Origin: Macrophomina tecta
Taxonomy: Eukaryota; Ascomycota; Dothideomycetes; Botryosphaeriales; Botryosphaeriaceae
Direction: 5' to 3'
DNA: 64,000 nucleotides
NCBI GenBank assembly: GCA_024180945.1
Contig: JAKSGN010000007.1
Coordinates: 4,340,001-4,404,000, forward strand
Shown: positions 54,476 through 64,000 of the stretch, one piece after another
Numbering within the stretch: the first letter of the stretch is position 1
How the letters are laid out: each line of letters opens with the position of its first letter
The notes under the pieces: model-generated
What the model was told of the DNA's origin: nothing
Seen by the model: the letters and a program-made list of their open reading frames with translations, nothing else
The model's database searches: none
Translations under genes and position numbers: made by a program

Positions 54476-55741
54476 ATGTATTCTCTCTTCCTATTACCGC
54501 GAGCAGAAGTCCTCGGGGTTATTCCTCCGCCACCGGGCATCACATCAAATTTTATTAACCCAATATCTCTCGCACATATTATTCTGGCAATGAACATCGC
54601 CTTTCCCCTTATTTCAGCGTTATTTGTTACTCTACGGCTTTACACCACCGGCTTTATTATGCGTACTGTGGGAATTGACGACTGTGAGTATTCCCTTATT
54701 ACGCCTGGTTGCCATAACTAATTAGAAGATTTTATTGTTCTCTCATGGGTTGGGCTTCCTATAAATATATATATGGTTTCCTAACTTTATTACTTTAGCT
54801 TCTGGCATGCGTGTCGTCCAGTACCGACTCTCTACGTAAGTGTATTATATGCTTTAGCACATCTTATACTAATGATTAGGCATAGTCACTCGCTATGGAT
54901 TAGGGCGACATCTATGGGATGTCCCTTTCTCTACATACAATCCTAATTTCCTTAAAGTAAGAAATATTCCCTTAAAGTATTCGATAATATATGCATAGGA
55001 TAATTCTTCTTACAGTACCTCTTAGTTTTCCGTGATCTGCGGAACTTTCTATAGTCTTTCGGTCATGTTTAGCAAGCTATCGATTCTAGCTCTCTACTTA
55101 AGATACTTACCGGAGAAACCAAATAAGGCTATCGCTACTACAATCGTAGTAGTTATTATATATAGTCTTATAGGATCATTTCAATGGGTGTTCGCCTGCA
55201 AGCCTATTGAAAAGTTCTGGGATCTCAGAATCATCCGCGGTTCATGCGTGGACTGGCTAAAAGTCACCATCTTTACCGGAGTAATGAATACAGCGACGGA
55301 CGGCGTTATTCTACTTCTACCTATATTTATGCTACGCAAGGTCCGACTCCCGAAGCGGGAAAAGCTTGGGCTAGTTTTAGTAACGATGGCAGGAGGATTG
55401 TATGCATTTTACCAAGTCTATTAAAGGAGAACATGCTAACGTACGGAGTAGTGTCTTGGTAGCCAGTGTCATAAGATTAAAAACGACAGTAGATACGACT
55501 CACAGCAAAGATCTCACATGGGACTGGGTATGTAACGGAGTCTGGTGGTTAGTATACATTAACTTCTTTATACTAGATTATAGAAGGATATGTCTAATGG
55601 GATGATATATATAGGATGGCAGAGATGCACATTGCTATCGTTTGCGCCTGCCTCCCAGTGGGGAGGGCCTTTCTTCGGAAACACGTCCCTTGCGTCATTG
55701 GGTATAACTTTAATACTTTTGGCGCGGGCTCTCCAAGATGA
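54476..55741 (+). CDS. Rhodopsin-domain (PTH11/SAT4-type) integral membrane protein, intron-rich
   Basis: There are seven exons: 54476-54683, 54729-54748, 54799-54835, 54880-54956, 55026-55399, 55452-55547 and 55615-55741. Phases are consistent and the product is 312 residues. Key family features are the first helix ending VTLRLYTTGF, the junction GIDD-YFIVLSW, YGLGRHLWDV (the conserved GxGxH after helix 2), MFSKLSILALYLRYL, WVFACKPIEKFWD with RGSCVD (paired loop cysteines), the ATDGVILLLPIFML helix, and MAEMHIAIVCACLP near the end. The very small exons 2 and 3 (20 and 37 nt) are needed to keep the conserved motifs in frame. The local DNA is AT-rich, unlike the GC-rich family member at 7884. 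Confidence 0.83.
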
Positions 55742-56260
55742 TCAAGTTTTGCAGGGATGTTGTGGAATCTGCCGGAAGCTGTACTGATCGCACACTACAT
55801 GAGTGTAATTTTATCTCCAGATACCGAAATGGACCTTTTCATTCATAATTATCGATAAATTCATTGCATGCAATGTTTCCCCCAACCAACGTCCCCCTCC
55901 ACCACCCCCCCAAAAAAAATGTCTTCCTTACTCCCCTGGCCTGAGTGGCACAGATATCTCCTTTTCCATTCTATGGCTGCTGTGCCGCTTACGAAACGGC
56001 TTTTGCAAAGCGGGTAGTAGCCTACTCCGACCTGGCGGGAATGCGTTCCGCCAAAGGGCGATCTGTCGTACAACGAGTGAGCTCCTGATTGGGCCAGGGC
56101 GCGCGACGTGGCGGGCCCAGTAAAGTGGCATAGTCTCAAGGCCGAATTGGTTAGGTACTGCGTAAATGAAGTGAACTTAAAGTGAGGGTTGGACATTGAC
56201 CAGAGCACAACTTTCGCGACAGAAGGGCGGTCAGTTCAACGCTTGACGGTGCGGCGAAGG

Positions 56261-56705
56261 CTAAACATCTGCTAGTAGTGTATGCAATCGGGAATCAGCT
56301 AAACCTGAAGAGCATTTCTCGTCAACGACTTTACAGAGCCAGCGCAGTGATTCGGGAAGGATCCAGCAGCCGAGAACAAAATCAGTGGGGTGCTCGGAAA
56401 CCCGATTGAGAAGCGCGATCGGAAGGGAGCCCTGCCGTCGCAAATGAAGCTGACGCCGTACGCTAGCCAATACGCCACGACGACGCCGAAAATGTTCAAT
56501 GTGAACTCCATTGCAGTGAAGGCCTCTCGTGAAGAGTAGTCGGCCAGCGAGACGCCCAGACAGGTACGATAGCATTCAGAATGCTGGTGCCAATACCGTT
56601 GATGAGGCAGGATCCGGTCATCCACTCGGAATTCTGGGCAGAGGTCTGAGGGCCGCACGAAGATGCCCCAGAGGGCTCCAATGTAGACAGTATGACGGAA
56701 TTCAA
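56261..56705 (-). pseudogene. MFS sugar-transporter fragment (N-terminal half)
   Basis: Minus-strand pieces in order are GPQTSAQNSEWMTGSCLING, GTSILNAIVPVWAS, a frame change, LADYSSREAFTAMEFTLNI, VVVAYWLAYGVSFI, FRSRFSIGFP, a second frame change and CWILPESLRWLCKV. These match transmembrane segments 3-6 and the PESPRWL loop motif of sugar-porter MFS proteins. Two frame changes and loss of both ends make it a pseudogene. The 500 bases to its left (55742-56260) hold only a C-rich run near 55895 and no gene. Confidence 0.7.
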
Positions 56706-58573
56706 CGGGTAAAACTTACCCCACGATCATCATTCGCCAGCCATCATGCCCCGACCAACATAAGAGCACTTAAATGGCTGGGTGGGGCCATCTGAATGCC
56801 TTCATAGGTCACTGCTGTAGATGCGAATGGCAAGGCCCTGGCCTCTTTTGGTGTTCTCGGCTCATCTGGCCGGATGGGCAGTGTTGCGACCCCGCTTTTC
56901 GGTGTCGGGAGCGTGCATATTGAAGGTCGTTCTGGCTTTCTTGAGGTCTGTTCCTAAATTTCGCTGGTAATGCGATGAACTACGCGTCAGATGCCGAGAA
57001 ATATCCCGGCGGATGTTCCTCGTCAACCTCCTAAACATGCATTCCTCCAAATCACACCAGCGCGGACCATTCCGGCGTACCTCCCTCCTAAAGTATTCCT
57101 CATGTATTTCCAACTATTTCCGCATCCAATCGACAACAGACTGATCACGCAACCACACCTTAGTACTTTTTGGTGCCAACCTCCGTATAGCCGGTCACCG
57201 TATTCTCCCTCATCCGGACGCTCATTCATCAGCAGCCTCCCCGGCTCTCCTGTAGTTGTTCGACATACCCCTCCTCGAACAACTGCACCGTACCGTCGAG
57301 CTCTGGCTCCGATTCGAAAGTAGGAGCGTGTGGTCCGTCGCGGATGCCCACACCTTCTGGTTACCATCATGGATCAACCACAGCGGTTTGCCAAGACCAA
57401 GGTCTTCAGCCTGTGGGGGCTCATGGTCCAGATTCTGCCGGATGGAGGACTGCCATTCGAGTCATATAAAAAGCGTGCGGCTGCCCGTTTCCTCTCGCAT
57501 CACTTTGAAGGGACAGACAAGGTTAGGATTAGCGCCGGCCAACTGCCACCGGACGTGCGTATTACGCTCGTCCCAGGTTTCGCCGTTGTGAATGCAGGAG
57601 CCTATTCTCATTCCTGGCCAGGCTCATCCGATGACAGCTTTGGCGGGCCAATCCAGAATATAGGTCTCGAGTTCTTCCACCATAAGAGAGACATGTGAGG
57701 TAGGCCTGGCGGTCGAAGTCCTGTAGATGCGGGATCACATGCTGGCGGCTGGGAAGAAAGTAAGGCGACACAATCACATGATCCCGCAGGCGGAGAAGAT
57801 CGGAAGGACGTGAGATTGTTGTTGCGGAATAGGACGAGCTTACGAGGGGGAGACGCGAGGCTACCTCCAAGTACAGCTCGACGGCGAGGACGTTGAATGA
57901 CATGATGGAAACAATTGTGGGGGTAACGGATACGGTGAGTGGAGGGGAGAAGGTAGGCAGCGAACACGATTCAATGTCTGGGAAGGTGTTTGGACAGTTG
58001 AACCGGCGCGAGGGGAGCGTTAAGCATGGCTACCGATGGTGCGCTGTTGCCTGGCGCGAGCGGGGCGGTGTTGCAGAGGATGCCTAGCTGAACGGGGCCA
58101 CGACCATGCGGTTTCGGCTCTGTACTTGCACTCTCTCCTTGCCAAAGAAAAGAGGAGGAAGAGGGGTTTTATGGCGGTGTTCGAGGGGCACATCACTGTA
58201 GTACCAAGCTTTGATGACCGAATGTTCGCCGTCGATGTTGATTTTGTCGAGCAAGGCTGGAGTGTAAAGCCAAACGGCCATGGCCAGTATCGGGGGTCTG
58301 GGTGCTCGAGGCGGCATTATGGTCCAATGATGCAAAGAACGGGTGGCGGTGTGCCGGGAGAACAGAGTGGGAGGAGAACCTGGAAGGATGAAAAATGGAA
58401 GTTTGAGAGACGCGGCAGCGGGAGCGGCTACGGTTCCCGATTGGTGTTAGCGTGTGGTGACATAATCAATGCCGCGCCATCCTCCGCGGTCGCCGGGTAA
58501 GCGACTCAACTCCTCCACCCAAGCTCGACCTCACTGATTCGCGAGCCATGGCCCGACTCCATCCCGGCCGGAA
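56706..58573. other. Intergenic; one unrecognised ORF
   Basis: An open frame at 57369-57698 (+, 109 codons, starting MDQPQRFAKTKVFSLWG) has balanced composition and might be a small gene, but I recognise no family and see no splice structure. A minus-strand frame at 57903-57562 overlaps it. The frame at 58036-58500 looks fortuitous. Confidence 0.35.
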
Positions 58574-60484
58574 ATGGCCACGCAAGCAGACGACGGCTTC
58601 AGATACCAGAGCCTGGACCCGCGCTACAGCGAAATCCGCCTGGTCAAGCTGCTCCCCGTGCCCAAGACGCCGGACGAAGCTGGCTACCTGCCCACCATCC
58701 ACTGCAGCCTCCGCAAAGCCAGCCTGGACGATGCCCCCGACTACCACGCCCTCTCCTACGTCTGGGGCGACCCGCGCGACACCCGGCCCATCCTCATCGA
58801 CGATGCCGCCTCCCACGTCACCGTGAACCTGGAAGCGGCCCTGCGCCAACTAGCCATCGAGCTGCGCCAGCAGCGCCGCAGCCACCTGCACCTCTGGGTC
58901 GACGCCATCTGCATCAACCAGCGCGACACCGCCGAGCGCTCCCACCAGGTGTGCCAAATGTCCCACATCTACCGGCGCGCCGCGCGCGTCATCGTCTGGC
59001 TGGGCTGCTCCAGCATCACCAGCGACGCCGCCATGGCCGCCCTCCACCGCATCCACGACGTCGCCGAGTCGTCGCGCACCAAGCTGTGGGTGCGGTCGTG
59101 GCCCATGTTCCAGTTCCAGGAGGCGCCGCGCCCGCGCACGTCCGCCGCGCACATCCAGGCCGCACTGGAGGCCGTGCTCCAGATGCTGTGCGCCGACGGC
59201 CACCGCGCGCTGGATGCCGTCGCCGCGCTGTACGAGCGTGACTGGTTCCGCCGCGTGTGGGTCGTGCAGGAGGTCGCGTTGGCGCGCGACGCGGTCGTCT
59301 ACTGCGGCGAGACGAAGATCGAGTGGGTCGCTTTCTACACGGCGTTCTGGATGCTGTGCGGGCTGCGCGACTACCTCAATGCTGTGGTATCGCCCAAGTC
59401 GAGCAATCTGTCCGTTGCGGCGTTTTTGAATGCGAAGCTGGAGAATGTCAGTACCGTGGCGTTCAGCTGGGTGCTGGTCGACGACGAGACGCCGCTGAGG
59501 CAGTTTCTGTATTTTCTGGGCATGAATGCGGATCACTCTCGGCTGCTGGCGTCAGATGAGCGCGATTACTGCTTCGCGTTGCTTGGCCTCGCGAATGATG
59601 CGCATCATCTGAAGGTCCGGGCCGACTACGAGATGACATGGAGAGACGTGAAAGTGCGCCTGGCAAAGGCTTGCTTGAAGCACTACGGATTGGAGATGTT
59701 GTCTCATTGCAATATCACGGCTTCGAATATGCCCGACAGGCTTAGTGGGGAGGTGGCGCCATCATGGGTCCCGGACTGGGCATCTCCGCACTTGCCCAAG
59801 GCGTTAAGCGTGTATTCACACTTAAACGTGCGCGGTGGCGGCGACGGACGTCCTTACGGCTCATCAGGAAGCCTTCGCCAGCACATAGATGATGCGTCCT
59901 TCGACTCGCAAGGGAGACTCAAGCTATGGGCTATCCGCGTAGGCCCTGTCGCAGAGGTGGATGACAGACTACCCGAGCAAGTCATCAACTATAGGACGGA
60001 GGAGAAGTTCGATGACCTGGTCATCTGGCTTCAAAGCTTGCGCAGACTCGTGCCAGGCATCAGCGAAGCATATAACACAGACGACAAAGTTGATGCAGCC
60101 CTCTGGAGAACTCCGATTGCCGATCGTGCGCACGTGCACAATTATGAGACTGTGAGAGCTGCCGCAGATCTCGAGGCTGGATACAAAGATCTTCTGAGCG
60201 GAGAGAAGACGAAAGAAGCGGTGCGGTACGCGTCAATCGCATATTACAAGCTCAACAGAAGGCGGCCCTTCACTACGTCGAGCGGGCTCCTTGGCATCGG
60301 TCCTGAAGAACTGTGTAAAGATGATCATCTGTGGGTCCTGTTAGGAGCACATGTTCCCTTTGTACTTCGGGCTATGGGAAACGACTGCTGGAATATCGTT
60401 GGCGAGGCCTATGTTCATGGAATCATGGATGGGGAGCTCACGCAGCAGTCCAGCGTAGAGATTAAGCAAATCCAGATAATCTGA
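58574..60484 (+). CDS. HET-domain (heterokaryon incompatibility) protein
   Basis: This single-exon protein has 636 residues. The HET domain has all its blocks: YHALSYVWGD (residues 57-66), LWVDAICINQRD (107-118) with ER and QVCQM, and IYRRAARVIVWLG (132-144). A second half with DWFRRVWVVQEVALARDAVV and RDYCFALLGLA is typical of long HET proteins. The C-terminal 230 residues form an unclassified domain with EELCKDDHLWVLLGAHVPFV, common in this subfamily. Members trigger or modulate non-self recognition and cell death between hyphae; this copy appears intact. An alternative in-frame start further upstream is not supported. Confidence 0.93.
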   Translation: MATQADDGFRYQSLDPRYSEIRLVKLLPVPKTPDEAGYLPTIHCSLRKASLDDAPDYHALSYVWGDPRDTRPILIDDAASHVTVNLEAALRQLAIELRQQRRSHLHLWVDAICINQRDTAERSHQVCQMSHIYRRAARVIVWLGCSSITSDAAMAALHRIHDVAESSRTKLWVRSWPMFQFQEAPRPRTSAAHIQAALEAVLQMLCADGHRALDAVAALYERDWFRRVWVVQEVALARDAVVYCGETKIEWVAFYTAFWMLCGLRDYLNAVVSPKSSNLSVAAFLNAKLENVSTVAFSWVLVDDETPLRQFLYFLGMNADHSRLLASDERDYCFALLGLANDAHHLKVRADYEMTWRDVKVRLAKACLKHYGLEMLSHCNITASNMPDRLSGEVAPSWVPDWASPHLPKALSVYSHLNVRGGGDGRPYGSSGSLRQHIDDASFDSQGRLKLWAIRVGPVAEVDDRLPEQVINYRTEEKFDDLVIWLQSLRRLVPGISEAYNTDDKVDAALWRTPIADRAHVHNYETVRAAADLEAGYKDLLSGEKTKEAVRYASIAYYKLNRRRPFTTSSGLLGIGPEELCKDDHLWVLLGAHVPFVLRAMGNDCWNIVGEAYVHGIMDGELTQQSSVEIKQIQII

Positions 60485-60720
60485 TCCACTACAACTAAGA
60501 AATCGCTCCCGGATGTTCTACTGTGATCGCTTCCAATATACCACCCGTGGGAGAAAAAGCATGTACACTCTTGACCTGTAATTGAGCACTGTGTACACCC
60601 GCGTAGCGAAATGCACACCTGTTAAACCACGCATAAGCGGTTTTACCAAAAAGCTGTAGCAATTTGCACGCATCTAATTAAGGGAACTACAGAGGTCTAT
60701 AGCTATTACTACATAGAATC

Positions 60721-60759
60721 CTCCGAGTCCCTTACCTCCGAGTCCCTTACCTCCGAGTC
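60721..60759. repeat. 15-bp tandem repeat, about 2.6 copies
   Basis: CTCCGAGTCCCTTAC is repeated exactly twice, followed by a partial third copy. Confidence 0.85.
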
Positions 60760-60839
60760 AAGGAATACCGTCGCATGATTTCCGTCCGGTGAAACGGTAC
60801 GATAAGCCGATAACCGGCTAAAATTCTTATAGTATAGGA

Positions 60840-61070
60840 ACTCGCTCCCGCTCTCTCTCACTCTCTTTTTTCATTATTTTTTTTCTTCTTCATTCTTCCT
60901 TCTTCCTGCTGCTTTCCTCTCCTCCCCCTTCTCCTCTCTTTCCCTAACAGTACCCAGTAGAAACAAAAGACAGGAGATTAAGAAACAAATACTAAAGTAA
61001 GAAGAAGAAAGGAAAAGGGGGAGGAGAGAAAAAAAGAGAAAGAAAAAGAAGAGAGAGCAAGAGAGAATTT
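60840..61070. repeat. Polypyrimidine/polypurine inverted block
   Basis: About 110 bases of C/T-rich sequence are followed, after about 40 mixed bases, by about 80 bases of A/G-rich sequence. The arms are roughly complementary (CTCTCTCTC against GAGAGAGAG) and could fold back imperfectly. Confidence 0.6.
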
Positions 61071-61683
61071 TGACACTTAGTATAGTAGAATGCATATCCT
61101 CCGGGCGAGGCGTAGCATGTTGTACATCCTTCGCTCTGCCGGTGTAGTGGACATGCATGGCCCCCCTCGACGGCACATTTAACGCTAGAATAAGGCTCGG
61201 GCCGTCACATGAAGCTAACGCGTAGCTCAATAGGCCCGTAGATCGCTACGCGAGCGTGTGACGTGCCATGTCGTACACTTCAAGTGTGCATGTTGTGTTA
61301 TCCTGATACTACAGCGGCATATAGATGGAACAGGAGCCTGACCAGCCGCTGATGTATGCCTTATTGATGGTGCAAGAGGTGGGACCGTGGATTGAAATGA
61401 GTAAATTGAGAGTGACCTTTTTAGTTTACAGTCATTCAAGACGAACATAATTTTCATAATGACAAACCATGAAACAGAGACGATTGAGTTTATGCTCCAT
61501 CAGTTCCCACGGTAGATATTGGACTGAACCACATACCCAGACAGAAACCCGAGGCCAATGAGGCCCTAGGCAGATCCGACAGTAAGGAATTGAAAGCAAA
61601 GAATTGAGCTCATGTTCCATCTGATCCTCAAATTCCCTCTGTACAGGCTCTCTGTTCGCCTGCTGCGTGTTTGCCAATGCATG

Positions 61684-62165
61684 CTACGCATGCTTTTCTC
61701 GAGAATGTTGACCATCATTGCTGATGGTGACCTTAGCACGGCACAGTCTATCAGATCCTGTCTGCAACGTCGATAGGGGCGGCTGCTCGACGTGGCCATG
61801 GACATTGGGATCGCCCAAACGGTCATTCTTTCTGGCGGCATGCGCAACTGCTGCGCTATTACGAAAGCCATCTTGAGAAAGCTGTTGCATGGCCGAGAGA
61901 AAAGCGTCTTGATCTCTAGCGGAAGGGAGGCTGGCGATAATGTCCTCGAGGTCTCGCTTCTCCTTCTCCAGGTCATCGATGTATTGCTCCATAGCCGAGG
62001 TTTGTGCATGGTCCTTACAAGCACCATCTGTCCAAGACCCCTTCTCGCCGTGACCGTGCGAGCCAAATGAGCGTTCTCCACTGCGCTAGATATCGAGGCT
62101 GTCAATGATCGGGCAATAACTATTTCCGAGTGTGGAGCACTAACCTTACTTTCCTTTGCAGACAT
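61684..62165 (-). CDS. Small coiled-coil protein of unknown function
   Basis: The exons are 62165-62145 (seven codons) and 62085-61684, with a 59-nt intron (GTTAGT donor, TAG acceptor), giving 140 residues. The phases match only with this splice. A short N-terminal part rich in Gly, His and Ser is followed by a strong coiled coil (MEQYIDDLEKEKRDLEDIIA, then LSAMQQLSQDGF). The C-terminus is hydrophilic. It could be a truncated regulator that lost a DNA-binding domain; nothing proves that. No family is recognised. Confidence 0.5.
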
Positions 62166-62936
62166 GGCTCACAGGTGACAAAAATGTTCTTTTGCGATAA
62201 TTTTTCTCATGAGAAGGGGTCGGACTTGGTAGAGGGGTCCGTGGAAATACTCAAGACCCCGACTTCTAGCAGGGGTCTTCGAGTAGTTGCTAGTATCCCC
62301 TGCAAGCAAAAAGTGGTACCTTGTATCTGTAGGAGTCACCAGTGAATGCTCGGTTCTGTGAGTGAGCACACGCGTGCTTTTATGTTGCCCCGAGAAGTGC
62401 GGCGATTTCAGACAAATTTATTCACCCACCCTGATCAGGAATAGTTGTGGAGCATGAGAGATGGTAGGTTGATTCCCCATTGCTCGAAAGCGCACCGATC
62501 ACATATTCGGTATACTCCGTCCTCACCAATCAGAGCTGAAGCGGAGTTCGTCTCCGCCAATCGGATGGCGTTGCGATGCTTTAGCGCACCCCCTATCTTC
62601 CCCCTTGGGTCTCCTCCCCCTCCTGCTTCCATGATAGGCCGCTGTCCTTATGCACAAAACCCTTCATCGCGCAACCTTGGCTCGCTCTCCATTACAACCG
62701 TGGCACATCCGCATTACCAATAACAATATCGTGCCCATCCGGACATGTCTCAATCGCCTTGTCATTGACCTCTCCGTCGAGATGCGTGCAATGCCCCTTT
62801 CAATTTTTGCAGACTGCCAAGAACGCTCATGGTATGTTCTGTTGAGTGGAAGCTGATGTGTTCCAAAAGGCTCATGCCTGCAGAGATACATAGTATTGGC
62901 AGTCGTATGACTCTCGCGTTAAACCAGGTAGCATCC
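62166..62936. other. Intergenic
   Basis: I see no gene. The interval lies upstream of the small coiled-coil gene and downstream of the transcription-factor gene at the right edge. Confidence 0.5.
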
Positions 62937-64000
62937 CTACGAGATATCCAGCGTCTGTGCTGCTTCGAGGTATTCGGTACTACCACGCACTGGCCTCCAT
63001 CCAAAAGGCTGTTTCTCAAAACTAGCCATACCCTCTGGAACGCTCGATGAGGAGGGTTGTCCGGCCCCAATCCAGTCCATATGCATACCAAAGCCAAGCT
63101 CATCGATATTAGGGGTAGCCTGTTCATTCAGTTTGTTCTGCTTGTTACCCCCCGCTGCAGGAGCATAGCTGCTGAATGGCTCGCTAAGCAGCTTGAATAG
63201 CATTGCGCATGCTTGGTGAAACACGGTCGAGCCATTTGGCGGGAATAGTGGTTGGGATCGGGGCGGAGGTGACAATGCAGGTTCAGATTCGGGAAAAGCG
63301 GCAGACACGTCTGCTGATTTCTTGGAGCCATCAGCTTTCAACGCGTCTTTAATCAATCTCATATAGGGCGACAAGGTTCTCTCCAATGAGGCGGCCACTG
63401 GATCGAGCTTCGCGCAGAAGCTAAGAACCTTGAATGCCTTCTCAGAGAGCCCAATGTCGGAACGAGGTTGCAGCGGCCAGTCCGGTCTGTGAAGTGCATC
63501 ATGGAAAGTGGAGAATAGCAAGGCACAACATGACATGTATGACTGAAAAATACAGATCCAGCAATGGCGTGTAATGCCACCATCATCCAAGAGAAGAGCG
63601 AGGAGACGCGCTGAAAGCCTTGCGGCATGAACACCTTCATCCACAGCTTGAGTTGCTTCTTGAATCATAATCCGGGCGCAGTCTGAGTCTCCTGTGGATA
63701 GATGGACATAGCAGCTGACAATCCGTCGATGCAGGAGCATGATGGTTCCAAGGTGGAGCACATGCAAATACGAGACGGTTATGCGCGTCTGTGGATCTTT
63801 GTCTCGATAGAGGTTCTCGGACAGGCGTAGTTTAACTGGCAGTGCGTTATACCAGGACTGGAGATCCGCTCGTATGTTATCGATCGTGATTTGGGACAGA
63901 TTAGGGTTCGCTGTGGTACGGAGAATCTTCGCCTTGATAATCGAGATCTTTGTGAATTCGGTGCGGAAGAATTCTGCGGCATCAAGTACATCATACGCCC
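62937..64000 (-). CDS. Fungal-specific transcription factor, C-terminal part (partial)
   Basis: The frame is open from the right edge to the stop at 62937, covering about 350 residues. The visible part includes LQSWYNALPVKLRLSENL, SYLHVLHLGTIMLLHRRIVS and ARIMIQEATQAVDEGVHAA, then HCWICIFQSYMSCCALLFST. This is the typical late part of the fungal-specific transcription factor domain, the regulatory region of Zn2Cys6 proteins. The tail is Ser/Pro/Asn-rich and contains ELGFGMHMDWIG, a common activation-like end. The DNA-binding N-terminus lies beyond the window. Confidence 0.82.
   Translation of the reverse strand, partial: AYDVLDAAEFFRTEFTKISIIKAKILRTTANPNLSQITIDNIRADLQSWYNALPVKLRLSENLYRDKDPQTRITVSYLHVLHLGTIMLLHRRIVSCYVHLSTGDSDCARIMIQEATQAVDEGVHAARLSARLLALLLDDGGITRHCWICIFQSYMSCCALLFSTFHDALHRPDWPLQPRSDIGLSEKAFKVLSFCAKLDPVAASLERTLSPYMRLIKDALKADGSKKSADVSAAFPESEPALSPPPRSQPLFPPNGSTVFHQACAMLFKLLSEPFSSYAPAAGGNKQNKLNEQATPNIDELGFGMHMDWIGAGQPSSSSVPEGMASFEKQPFGWRPVRGSTEYLEAAQTLDIS

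Larger units (their letters stand above)
60485..61683. other. Intergenic with simple repeats
   Basis: No gene. The interval holds a 15-bp tandem repeat and a long pyrimidine-then-purine region, both listed separately. The rest is unremarkable. Confidence 0.6.

Noticed and set aside
58850..59536. 228-codon antisense frame across the HET gene
   Set aside because: It is a shadow of third-position GC bias. The sense frame has the complete HET domain.
1..64000. tRNA, rRNA, CRISPR arrays and telomeric repeats
   Set aside because: I looked for tRNA B-box-like GGTTCGAATCC words, regularly spaced repeats and TTAGGG arrays and saw none. A covariance-model scan would be needed to exclude tRNAs firmly.

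Overview
The window is genomic DNA of a filamentous ascomycete (Pezizomycotina). The evidence is many short GT-AG introns with CTAAC/CTGAC branch points, Zn2Cys6 regulators, a HET-domain protein, fungal rhodopsin-domain membrane proteins, and a retrotransposon carrying the C-to-T/G-to-A decay typical of repeat-induced point mutation (RIP). I cannot name the species. Gene density is low and several genes are decaying, as expected of an accessory, transposon-rich compartment.

Left part (1-11.8 kb): the first exon of a small cysteine-rich secreted protein runs off the left edge, followed by a decayed arylsulfatase. Next comes an apparently intact 1,311-bp Tc1/mariner element with perfect 30-bp terminal inverted repeats and a TA target duplication, then a four-exon rhodopsin-domain membrane protein.

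Retrotransposon nest (11.8-27.5 kb): an old Ty3/gypsy chromovirus (11823-27447, TSD CAGGC) is heavily RIP-mutated. Inside its reverse-transcriptase region sits a young relative (15954-23789, TSD ACGAT) whose two 442-bp LTRs look identical by eye. The young copy has open gag, an A AAA AAC slippery site at the gag stop, and a pol with protease, RT, RNase H, integrase and chromodomain. Between the chromodomain and the 3' LTR, on the opposite strand, lies a two-exon gene for a Zn2Cys6-like plus coiled-coil protein. The old element carries a decayed homologue in the same place, with protein similarity where the DNA has diverged. This antisense accessory gene is the most interesting object in the window.

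Middle (30-44 kb): a DUF7730-type protein, a secreted HExxH metalloprotease, a 750-residue secreted protein, and a von Willebrand A-domain protein whose 3' end lies 39 bp from its neighbour's. A compact group follows: a FAD monooxygenase divergently paired with an NAD(P)-binding-fold protein, beside a Zn2Cys6 regulator, with a CGG/CCG palindrome in the shared promoter.

Right part (44-64 kb): an ankyrin-repeat pseudogene with frameshifts and a stop, two fragments of decayed MFS sugar transporter(s), two multi-exon membrane-protein genes lying between those fragments, an intact HET-domain gene, a small coiled-coil protein, and the C-terminal part of a fungal transcription factor cut by the right edge.

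All exon structures were read by eye from splice signals and frame continuity. No database search was possible.
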